Below are positions 1-9,700 of a stretch of 64,000 bases of DNA, in pieces. Both the position numbers and the translations under genes were made by a program. Every line of letters starts with the position of its first letter. Position 1 is the stretch's first letter. Under the pieces are notes generated by a model. That model was given only the letters and a program-made list of their open reading frames with translations. It searched no databases and had not been told where the DNA came from. Source of the DNA: Micromussa lordhowensis (taxonomy: Eukaryota; Cnidaria; Anthozoa; Scleractinia; Lobophylliidae). Location of the stretch: assembly GCA_964020085.1 (NCBI GenBank), contig OZ026608.1:2574981-2638980 (forward strand). The letters are read 5' to 3'.

Positions 1-153
1 AAATCGATTCGCATTCCATCGAGTGAGCCCTTTATAATGTTTATAAACATTTGGGTGCTGAGACTGCGCAGTATGGAGTGGAAATCATCTTTAAGGCTGA
101 ATTCAGCACCGTCTCAATATTACTAACTATCACTTTCTTTTACTTTCTTATAG

Positions 154-2277
154 GTGGTCTGACTGCATTGATTGCCCCAAAACTGGATGGCTGGTGCCTG
201 TGATTATCATTGTTGGCATCTCATTTTGCGTTCTCGTCATCTGGCTCAATCCCAGCATATCTAGCGAGTTACGAGGGCCCCTGTTTTTCTTCCAAATGGT
301 CCCTTACATTTTCAATCAAACCAGCCACTTAGTAGGACAATGTGTTTTCTTTGTAGCTGATGTGTTCAACTTTGGGAGTCCGTTGATTTATTTCTACAAG
401 ACATGCTTTATAAAAGGATTAAATAATTTAGACATCGTCGCGTTTGGATACGCACTTCCAGTCCTTGCTCTTTCGATGTTCTTGTTAGCCTACGTGTTAA
501 GCGCCAATTATTGCCTGAGATTTAACTTTCGTCGAAACTCGATGCTGCGGTCATTTTGGCTTCTCCTTGTTTTCATTTACAGCTGCTTCGTGGAAACGTC
601 CCTTCACATCTTGTTTTGCCCGAAGGTTGGTGATAAACACGTCTTCTTCTATGATGGCACGATGGAATGTTTTCATGATAAGCATCTACCAATGGCAGTT
701 ATCGCTATTCTCGTGCTTGTGTTTCTGGTGATCCCTCCGCCAATCATGGTGTTTCTTTTAACCAAAGGCTACTGGAGAGTTGATCCTCAATATGCAAATA
801 CTCTGAGAAGTGGCTTGCGCCCCGAGTGCTGTTGGTGGTGGTCAGTGGATTTGTGTCGTAGAGTACTCCTGCTCACCACTCATGTCGCGGTTGTTGACTG
901 GAAAACAAAAACGGTAAGGCAAAGAAAAACAGGGAAGGAGTTGCTTAAAAGAGAGTCAAATCCGCGTATTGAAGTTGTCCATACCGATGAACCTAATGAA
1001 TAGAAATAAACAACCTCATTTGCAGACTTATTTGGTAGGTACTGTGTTAACTTAAGAGGGGGTTAACATGAATTTATGTTAAATTTTAGGAAGTTTAAAG
1101 AGGGATTGAAAGAAAAGAAAAACGTTTTGGAACACCACCAGACAGTTGAACGTCACCCAAAGGTTGGTGGACAGCTGTTTGGTGTACGTCTACCAATCTT
1201 CAAATTTTATTTTTAAAGCAACATCAAAGTTTCAAAATTTTCTATTTCCGTAAATTTTACTAATCCTTTGAGAAAAACTATTTATCCCCAAAAATCATCC
1301 AAAAATTTACAAAACAGCGCAAAACGTAGATCTGTGGGATGAGCAGAGAGATTTTTGACTGCTGGAAACGTGAACAAGATATTTGCGTTAAAGCCAAAAT
1401 ACCCAGTCAAAATAATAATAATAACAATAATAATAATAATAATAATAATATGATAATAATAATAATCTTCCTGTTAACCCCCGCCTTAATAGTCTACATA
1501 CGAACCAAGCTACCCATACCGGCGTATATACTCCGCACCTGAGCCGGCAGCTAGCGAAGCTATTCTGGGCAAGCTGCTATTACTTTAAGAGTATTATATA
1601 GTTTAATTGAAAAAGAGAAAGAGAGAAAAAAAGAGAAATTAAAGAAATTTGAGTAAACAACCAAACTTTTTTTTAAATCAAAACATTATACACTGCACTA
1701 GCCATGAGCTGAGGCCAGCACAGTGTGAACTTAGGTTTCTTATAATCAATGCGGAGGGTTTCGGTTAGGTAATGTTTTCCACTTTTTTTCTCCCTAGATC
1801 CTGATGATTTTCGAGTGCGTTATAATCTTGGCCGTTCATAATTACTGTCACCCTTACATACGCGCTCGTGCAAACCTCGCAGAATTCGTCTATCTGTTGG
1901 TTCTGTGCACATTGGCAATCATGGAAATCATCGAGGATAAACAAACTATATTGGAAGTTTTTGTAGTGGTTCTGCTGGTCATCTTGGCGTGTCACACACT
2001 TGTGGTTTTCGTTTGTAAAGCTACCCACTTTTTTCGCAACCGTTTTCACTGCGCGTGCGCACGATCTAACAGATCGACAAGGCGTCGAGGGTATGACGAA
2101 ATAGAGAGCACGGAATCCGACCAAAGCCTGTCAATTGAGACCCAAAGACAAAGGAGCAATCTGGACACAATATCTCAACCTCATTCCCAGGGCCTCTCGT
2201 CTTCCCGCGCTCCCAGAACGAGGTTGACAATATCTGACTCACCCGAGGAAAGTTGGGAGCATGTAGGTAAGTGCTAA
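154..2277 (+). CDS. Gene A: 3' part of a multi-span membrane protein, paralogue of gene B (partial)
   Basis: Only the last two coding exons lie in the window: about 154-913 (acceptor TATAG before 154, donor GTAAGG after 913) and about 1798-2277 (acceptor CCCTAG, stop TAA at 2275-2277). The first exon is 760 nt, the same length and phase as the matching exon of gene B, and shares SSELRGPLFFFQ, LTKGYWRVDPQY and a WWWSVD..RR motif. It encodes about six hydrophobic spans. The second encodes two or three more, then a basic, Ser-rich cytoplasmic tail. By comparison with gene B, the missing 5' part should encode a beta-helix ectodomain. The tail contains an in-frame 20-codon transposon-derived insert (2167-2235). 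A strong donor-like GTAAGT at 2267 lies 8 bases before the stop, so a further exon is possible. Function unknown. Confidence 0.8.
1052..1489. mobile_element. TTAA-flanked inverted-repeat element, copy 1 (in gene A intron)
   Basis: Starts TTAAGAGGGGGTTAACATGAA and ends with the near-inverted TTAACCCCCGCCTTAA, so TTAA lies at both ends as in piggyBac-type insertions. The interior matches copy 2 at 5650-6053 in order (CACCAGACAGTTG, CTACCAAT, GAGATGAGCAGAGAGATTT or close variants). It carries no coding capacity and is interrupted near its right end by an AAT microsatellite (about 1411-1465). It lies in the last visible intron of gene A. Confidence 0.7.
2176..2226. mobile_element. 51 bp mini inverted-repeat element inserted in gene A coding exon
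   Basis: Begins CAACCTCATTC and ends GAACGAGGTTG, inverted repeats with one mismatch. It is flanked by a perfect 9 bp direct repeat ACAATATCT (2167-2175 and 2227-2235), read as a target-site duplication. Element plus one repeat is 60 bp, adding 20 codons without shifting frame. Removing it joins DTIS to DSPEES, which aligns with DTIFSRSEDSED at the end of gene B. A related free-standing palindrome lies at about 12315-12357 and a longer relative at about 49149-49215. Confidence 0.8.
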
Positions 2278-2380
2278 CGCCTAAGCTCCTTTACCACCGC
2301 GTGCATAAGACAGCTGGCAGCCGGTTTTTTTTTCTCTAAGGGCCACTTGGACGAGTGTTTAGCCATCGCGAACGCAGGGA

Positions 2381-2454
2381 GAAGACGAGACAAGGACGGT
2401 ATGGCCGAGTAGGGAAGAAGACGAGACAAGGGCTGTATGGCCGAGTAGGGAAGA
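2381..2454. repeat. Two-copy tandem repeat, ~36 bp unit
   Basis: The unit containing GAAGACGAGACAAGG and TATGGCCGAGTAGGGA occurs twice back to back with few differences. It lies just beyond the gene A stop, probably in its 3' UTR or flank. Confidence 0.7.
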
Positions 2455-3284
2455 AGGAGAGACGTGCGTGCCGCGTCCACGTTTTGGGCCATTCTCCTTT
2501 AAGCTAAAGCGTCTCGCCTCATAACCCCTACTGCATTGCGAGAAAATCGCTTTTATGGTTTGGTTGTCTGTCCCTCCCTCCCTTCCCCCCTCCCTGCCTG
2601 TCCACCCACCCTACCCTTACTGCTACCAACACATAAGAATTCCGAAACCAACATTTTGGATTTTAAGGGTATTGGAACTGCGCATGCTTGAAATGCAACG
2701 AGTTCGTATTGCCGGTTGTCATGTGACGTCATCATTTTCAAAAATTTAAAATTACCAGTCCTTCTGAAGATTCAGTCTCAATTATTGTTTACAGGAAATA
2801 TGTGTATTATTTTTCTCTACCAGTCTATACGCCGTTATACATGCTGTAGTTAACATTTCTACGGTGTGTATCCGTGGATTGAATGCAACATTTATGTAAC
2901 TCCTATCGATTTACCCCCTCCCTCACCGCTGCCTCCCCACCCCCTGCCCCTTTACACAGGGCTAATTTGGGTTCTCAGAGACCTAAGTGAGACTTTATTT
3001 GTGCACTTTTGAAAGCCAAAACAAGCACGTTACCAATAATTTTCAACATTGGATGAACCAATAACACTTTCAATTTAGGAAATGTTCGCCCTCCTCTCGA
3101 TTGGGGAGAAGCCTTGCCTAACTTTCCGATTTGATATTTTTCCACGTGCTCAGTTGAATCGAGATTTCCCTCTTGAGCTCCTTATCCTTTTTCCATTTTT
3201 GTCCAATCTCCGTAATTGACTGAACTAGAGTACTGACTTAGAGAGGTAAATTTTAAGCTTGTACACGAGCCAAGTGGTGGGAGG

Positions 3285-3545
3285 CGCGGTGGCCTCATGG
3301 TTAGTGCGCTCGACTCTGGAGCGAGCGGTCCGGGTTCGAGCCCTGGCCGGGGACAGTGTGTTGTGTTCTTGGGCAAGACACTTTACTCTCACAGTGCCTC
3401 TCTCCACCCAGGTGTATAAATGGGTACCTGCTATTTGTTGGGGAAACCTAACAAAATTGCGGGGGAGTGACCTGCGATGGACTAGCATCCCATCAAGGGG
3501 AAGTAGAAATACTTCTAGCCGCTTCATGTTACAGAAACCGGGATA
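3285..3545 (+). mobile_element. tRNA-derived SINE
   Basis: The head is tRNA-like: an A-box-like stretch around GTGGCCTCATGGTTAGTGCG, an anticodon-arm-like hairpin (GCTCG...CGAGC), and a B box GGTTCGAGCCC at 3333-3343. The body (CTTGGGCAAGACACTTTA, then CCACCCAGGTGTATAAATGG) is of a kind common in marine invertebrate SINEs. Such elements are transcribed by RNA polymerase III and moved by LINE proteins. The tail is unclear because an inverted partner follows directly. Confidence 0.75.
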
Positions 3546-3624
3546 AGCTCCGGCAGCTATGAGCCAGCTTTGGCTCGAAGGCTTCACACGAGCCAAGCGG
3601 ACCATTAGGCTGGCACGTATCTCT

Positions 3625-3940
3625 GGATTCTGTAGCATGAAGCGACTAGGAGTATTTCTACTCCCTCTTGGATGCTAGTCCATCGCAGGGCTACCCCCGG
3701 CATTAAAATCGCTGGCATACAACTATGTAGTATTATATTTTTTATAATACTATATTAATTATTAGTTACTTTACGGTTAGGCAGACTTAGGTATTATACT
3801 TTTAAATTGTGCTGAAGGAGTTTTTACAGTGTATAAATAAAGTCATCAACTCAACTCAACTGTGAGAGTAAAACGTCTTGCCCAAGAACACAACTCAATG
3901 ATCAGGCCGGAGTCGAGCGTGATAACCTTGAGGCAACCGC
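3625..3940 (-). mobile_element. Inverted, broken SINE copy
   Basis: The stretch 3636-3690 is the reverse complement of part of the SINE body at about 3470-3530 (CATGAAGCG...AGTATTTCTACT...GATGCTAGTCCATCGCAGGG). At 3861-3935 the reverse complement of the SINE head recurs (TGTGAGAGTAAA.CGTCTTGCCCAAGAACACA). The ~140 bp between is AT-rich. Together with the + copy it forms a large imperfect inverted repeat. Confidence 0.65.
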
Positions 3941-4250
3941 ACCTCCCCTTCTCTCCCATTTAGCGAGTCTCATTTATTAAACGGAAGCTAGAGATTAGTC
4001 AGATCAGAGTGTGATCGAGCTCAACAGATTTTCATACCTAGTCTAACGCTTTCTACTTGGTTTCATTTATTTCCTAGGTTGAGATTAAACATCATTGCCT
4101 CAGGCTATCCAGGGTTAATAGCAACCACAAGTAAGCAGAGCTGAGAATGGTTGTTGGACACCGGATAGATAGCTGGTTGCTAAGTACGATAGAATGAAAC
4201 ATAGACTTAAAATACGCCGAAAAACGTTTTCACTCTCACATATATATATG

Positions 4251-4394
4251 TTATTTGCCGTCCTTGGTCGGTCCGTATTGGGAAAAACTGTGTCCTTGGT
4301 CTTGAGTAAAGCCCTCGACCTGCGGCCTCGGGCCGTACTCAAGACCAAGGGCACAGTTTTTCCCAATACGGACCGACCAAGGACGGCAAATAAC
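4251..4394. repeat. Long near-perfect palindrome (~58 bp arms)
   Basis: The left arm starting TTATTTGCCGTCCTTGGTCG is matched by the reverse complement ending CGACCAAGGACGGCAAATAA, with one or two mismatches. About 25 bp of GC-rich spacer separates the arms. It has the look of a foldback-type MITE. No target duplication was established. Confidence 0.8.
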
Positions 4395-5649
4395 GTGTTT
4401 ATTTTTTTTCTTCGGGACTGCTTTAAAAGCAACTTTTTTGTTGAATTTTTTATTAAAGAAATTCAGCTCAAATCTGGCCTACGCGCGCGCATTCACGAAA
4501 AATAAAAAATGTTTACATGTTTACAACACTTTTACGCTGTTACAAAATCGTTTCTTCAGTTGGAAATTTCGGAGCGGTCCGTAACTCGGGGTCCGGATGG
4601 GAAAATATGGACCGCTGGAGCGCGCGCAATTAGCCAATAAGATTGAAGGATTCAATCTTATTGGAGAAAAAAGTAAATTAATAATATTAAACGCGCTGAG
4701 ATTTTTTAACATGCACCGAAAATAATTCTCTATTTATCATGCTGATGCGCCAATTTTTTTTCTTCCTTGCTTAGAGTTGACACTTTAAGCAAGGATAATC
4801 AAACATCAGAAAGTTAAACTTCACTTTCTTTATATGTCAAATATTATTTGCACAATCAGAAATTAATGCATGGCGAGTTAAGTATACTTTCGAAAATTCT
4901 TTTATATAATCGTAGTAGTGATGTTGATAGGAATGTGAAGCATTGGTTGCAGAGCCAATAATTATACATGTTTACTAAGTTATTTTTCTTCTCCTTTTAT
5001 CTTTTTTTCTGCTGTTGCTGTTTGTACAACCCAATTATAGCGTAATCTTCTCCTTGTTTTTATCTGCCAATCAATATTCTCGCAAGGCTGATGAATTTAT
5101 AGTTAATCTCAATGTAAACTCTTCACAAATTTTCTGATATAACTGATAGCGATGTAAATAGGAGTGTAAAAGTCGGAGTTAATTAGCTATTACACATGTT
5201 AATTTAGTTTTTTTGTTTCGTTTGTTTGTAATTTTGTATAGTAAGTATGGAAGTGTGCATGGAATATACTTAAGTTATCAATACAAAAATGTCGATGCAC
5301 CAAAAAATTGAAATTTGCGTTAAATATAGGAAATATAGTTCACTGAAACCAGGCTCTCGGTTACTTGGGGAGTGCGAAGAGCAAGAAAATTACTGCCCAA
5401 AAAGATGAGTGTTCCAGTTCTCAATCACCACTATTGCTACAGAATATCAAACTGCCCGAGAAGGTTGGGTCAAAGACCGACGCCGTTCATCCTGGTAAGT
5501 TTATCATAGCAACGGTCACTACAACCTCTAGAGAGTGGTTTCCATATGATCTCGACCATCAGTTGGAATTTCCTTACCAACGATCCGAAACGCAAGATAT
5601 TGTAGATTGTACAACAATACTCACAAAGATGATCTATACATAAAATTGA

Positions 5650-6053
5650 TTAAGGCGGGGGTAAACATGAATAGGCGTGAAAAAAAAGGAAATTGTTAGG
5701 ATTAAGATGGGTTGGAAACACTACCAGACAGTTGCCCCTCGCAAAAGAGAGCCCAAGGTTTGTATAGGGGACTGTTTGGTATCCGTCTACCAATTCTTCA
5801 CTTCAAATTTCAATTTTCCAAATCCATCAAACTTCAACATTTTATATTTTCCTCAATTTAACCTATCCTTTGAGAAAAAATATCTCTTTCCCAAAATGCC
5901 CAAAAATCACCCAAAAATTTACACAAAACCGCCAAACAGTGGTTAATGAGATGAGCAGAGAGATTTAGTGTCGCTTGAAAAGTGACTGAGATATTGGCAG
6001 AAAGGCCGTGTTAAGCGACCTCAAAACAGCCTTCACGTGTACCCCTGCCTTAA
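5650..6053. mobile_element. TTAA-flanked inverted-repeat element, copy 2
   Basis: Starts TTAAGGCGGGGGTAAACATGAA and ends GTACCCCTGCCTTAA. The interior is collinear with copy 1 at 1052-1489 but lacks the AAT microsatellite. Its right TTAA touches the next MITE. Non-autonomous; family relation to piggyBac is inferred only from the TTAA target. Confidence 0.7.
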
Positions 6054-6425
6054 GGCCTAGTCCGCACTACAGCGGAAAAATTTGAAAACGGAGGTGTCAC
6101 TCTGAAAACGCATCAAATATTTTCTGTACACAAAACACCGGAGGAATTTGTAAACGCATCAACGGTCATTTTGGATTAGTGGTTGAGGAGAACTCGGACA
6201 GGCAAGACACATGATTATCATGACGTCATCGTTTTCTAAAAGGGTCCGTTCTTTTTCCGTCCACACTGAAACGCAAAGCCGGCGTTTTCAAATTCCTCCG
6301 GTTTGAAGAGCGTTTTCGAAAAGCTTTGTTCTCGTGACAGATTATTGCGGACGGTAGGCGTAATGTAGAAATAAAATAAGATGCGTTCTCAAATTTCTCC
6401 GGCGTAATGTGAACAGAACCTTACA
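6050..6425. mobile_element. ~370 bp MITE, copy 1
   Basis: Ends are inverted: AAGGCCTAGTCCGCACTAC at the left, TAATGTGAACAGAACCTTA at the right. Adjacent inner repeats are built from GCGTTTTCAAATTCCTCCGG and its complement. A second copy lies at about 45748-46115 in an SCP2 intron, sharing GAAAACGCATC, GGTCATTTTGGATT and GACGGTAGG. No coding potential. Confidence 0.7.
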
Positions 6426-6606
6426 GTTTTTGTAATAGTATGTTCTTTAAAACGAAAATCGTATAAGTAATGTTTTACTTCTTTACCAGCGCTCATATAT
6501 ATATGTTTGTAGCTACTGGTGTACATCCACTGTTCCTTCATTCCCTCTTTCCTTCGTGTGCGTTGGTTCCTTCTCGTTCTCACTATGTTAGTTTTGTCCC
6601 TCAGAC

Positions 6607-6656
6607 TCGTCACGCAATCTTCCTCCCCCACGAAGGGGAGGAAGATTGCGTGACGA
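6607..6656. repeat. 50 bp hairpin with GTCACGCAA ends
   Basis: TCGTCACGCAATCTTCCTCC is followed after a short loop by its exact reverse complement. The outer motif TCGTCACGCAA recurs in the larger hairpin at 11466-11570. Confidence 0.8.
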
Positions 6657-6762
6657 ACCTAAAGAGTGTCTGCGCAAGAGGCTATATTACGGCATGTTCA
6701 AGACTGTCCACGGCCGAGTGCACCCTCGTTTTTACCCTCCATCGGTTAAAATTTAAACTACT

Positions 6763-9700
6763 TTAATCACCAAAACCATCCTCACTGTCTTCAGATCTAC
6801 TAAATATTGTGTCAAAAATTTCTTTGCGCTCTTTCTGCACCGGTTCAACAGATCTGTCGATAGCTGTGTCCGCCATCGATCCATAAGTTCGCCTCTTGGG
6901 ACAACGCTTCGGACATGCGCACTTGAATCTTCTCTCGAAGAATCCCACCGCTTTGTACACAGTTAGGGCGCCTGCATGAAGCGTCGCTACAATCAACAGC
7001 ACAGAGCACACGATGTTTGTAATGTTGTCCGAGTCCTGCAGTACTTGTAGTATGGCTATCACACAGAGTATGTAAAGATATAGAGACTCCATCACATTGA
7101 CTCGTGTCTTTCTGTAAGGTTGGAATATGCTGTGAACTGCTAGGATCAGCGCGCACATCAACATCGTGATAACCTGAGAGAAATCACATTTAGTTACATT
7201 CCATTCCACATATACGATGCACTTAATGGCAATGAATAAATTTGCCAGTTACGTACTAAATACCTCTTATTAACTGAGAGATATAATAAGTAGCATTATA
7301 TCTCGTTGCTTTAGTAAAAAGATGATGTGAGACTTGCAACGCGCAAGTGCTTGCTTAAAGTCTTGGATGTCCCCACTGACACAACGTACCTCGTTCTCTC
7401 ATCTTTCCGCCCTCCCGGAGCGAGAGAGGTGAAATAGTGCGTATTCCTGGTTCTTCACCGTTTTTATAAAGGGAACAGAGAAGGGGAAGTACGTTGTTTT
7501 CTGATCCTGTTTCCAAAAAATGTTTGAACCGACATTTTTCTCCGGTCAAAAAAGTTGCTTAGCAACTTGACTTATATTACGAAAATGGAGGGAAAAACTA
7601 GCAAACTGCCAAGACGATGATTGAGATAAATGAAGAAAGATGGCAAAATTAACCATAGTTCTTTATTCCTGACCAGTCACACCGACTGAGGAGTATGAAG
7701 GACGCGTGTCGCTTATTTAGTTAACATGAGTCTATCCGAAGCTCAGTGGGTAGTGCGCACGCGCGGTTTTTTCGAATTTCGTCTGATACAACGGTTCTTT
7801 TCTTCGTCCCACGCTCGCACATGATGAAAAAAAAACCATCATTTTCTAGACGATGGTTATCATGATTCCACGACTATATGGAAGCAAGGAAAGAACGATT
7901 TCTATTGCGTTCATGGAATACTCGCTCGGAACATTTTTCTTCGTTTCCATAAAAATATAATAGGCTAGTTTCAAAAAATTGTTTGCTTATACGAAAACTT
8001 TCAAAAATTAAATTTAAAATGCAACTGCTGTCCTCGTAAGTTGATTCTATGTGCGAAAAAATTGATGACCTCGCTCACCTGTTTCGTGTACCAATGAGGA
8101 ATGAACGAGTATGTGGCCATCAGCACTACTCTTCTCAGCATATCCACTGACCACCACCACCGGCAGTGCGGGCGCAGACCATTAATCAGCGTGTTAACAT
8201 ACTGTGGATCAACTCTCCAGTAACCTTTGGTCAAGACAAGGACAATAACGGGCAGAGGAACCACCAAGCCAACAAGCACAGAGACGGCCACCAACGACAT
8301 TGCTAAATGTTCCCCTTTGAAGCATTCTACATTCCCGTCGTAAAAAAAGACGAGTTTTCCACCAACCCTGGGGCAGTGTAGCAACATGAAGGAGGTGACA
8401 ACCAGATAGTTATAAACAAACAGTGTCATAAGCCAGAACGACTGGAGGCTGGAGTGCTTGCGCAGTTTGAATCTCACTAGATAAAAGTTTACACTCAGTA
8501 TGTAAGATATTAGAAAGACTAAAAGGATCACAAACGGCATCAGGTAACCGATGGCAACCGCAAACAAATTGTTCATATCCTTTATGATGCAAATGTGTAA
8601 AAAATATACGAAGGGACTGCCAAAATTCAGTGTGTTGCCAACAAACAACACTGTTTTCCCGACAACGCTGTTCGGCTCGAAGACAAAGGGGAGTACTTGG
8701 AAGAAAAACAGGGGCCCTCGAAGTTCGCTAGACATGCTGGGATTGAGTACGATGATGACGACGCACACTGCGACCACAACGATGACGGTAATGGCGATTA
8801 TCCACACACTGCCGTCACATTCCAGACACTCTTCCGATCTAAAAAAAAAGACATTCAAAATTGATATTAGACTGTTTACAGTCTCCTATTTTTTACAACC
8901 ACCTCTACCCACGGGCATTTTGCACTCTCCCCAGTTTCGCTCGCATCAACAATGGGCGACAAAAGTAGTTGGGGCGCTTTTCGATATTTAAGCACTTATT
9001 TCATTTTATTTGCATCTAGCATTAATTCTCTGATACCCCCGGCGCCCCAGTTTGTGTAGGCGCTGTGTTCTGTGCAGTCTAGGAAAAATCAGAATTGTTG
9101 GGGGGAAGGGGGGAGGGATGTTTCCAAGAAGCTCTAAAATCGAATTTTACTGCCAAGTGTCTCCACAATTTTGTCGCCTATTGAAGAGACCAAGATGGCG
9201 GCCCGTCGAACTCAACGATCGACATCCACGATTTCACGGAAAAATAGAGGACTGTGAACAGTCTACATTGATATCAAAAAGAGCAGTTTACCTAAATTAA
9301 TACAGTGCAACCTCGCCTTACGTTCACCTCGTTATTACGGCCAGTCTTTTTTGTCCCAGCGTCACGCCCATACATTTTCTTTAAGAAAATCTTGTTAACG
9401 CGGTCACCCCATTAATACGGCTTACAGCCATCCCAACCTGCATATTGCTTTTTAATAAGGCCACTCGAACCAGTTATGGCTCTAAGACGGTTTGAAGTTT
9501 CTCGCTCTCATTCCCCTAATTCCCGTCAGACACAAGTGACAGCGAGCGACCTCGGACCGAGCGAGCGATTTTCGCACGATGACGTTAGGACATCACTACT
9601 TGTTGATTTGTGTGAAAGAAACGTTCTTTAAACAATAGCCAGAAGACATATATAAAGAACGCTGAAACTCCAGTTAAGTCTTATGAACGGAATGACTATC

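Larger units (their letters stand above)
2278..6762. other. Convergent intergenic region between genes A and B
   Basis: Lies between the stop codons of two tail-to-tail genes, so it contains both 3' UTRs. I see no convincing gene. It holds a two-copy direct repeat, an inverted SINE pair, a long palindrome, a TTAA element, a MITE and a short hairpin, each listed separately. The stretch 4700-5350 is AT-rich with nothing recognised. An open frame near 5365-5640 has no support. Confidence 0.6.

Noticed and set aside
5365..5946. Two open frames (92 and 89 codons) between genes A and B
   Set aside because: The second lies inside the TTAA element. The first has a donor-like CTGGTAAGT but no recognisable domain or counterpart in gene B.
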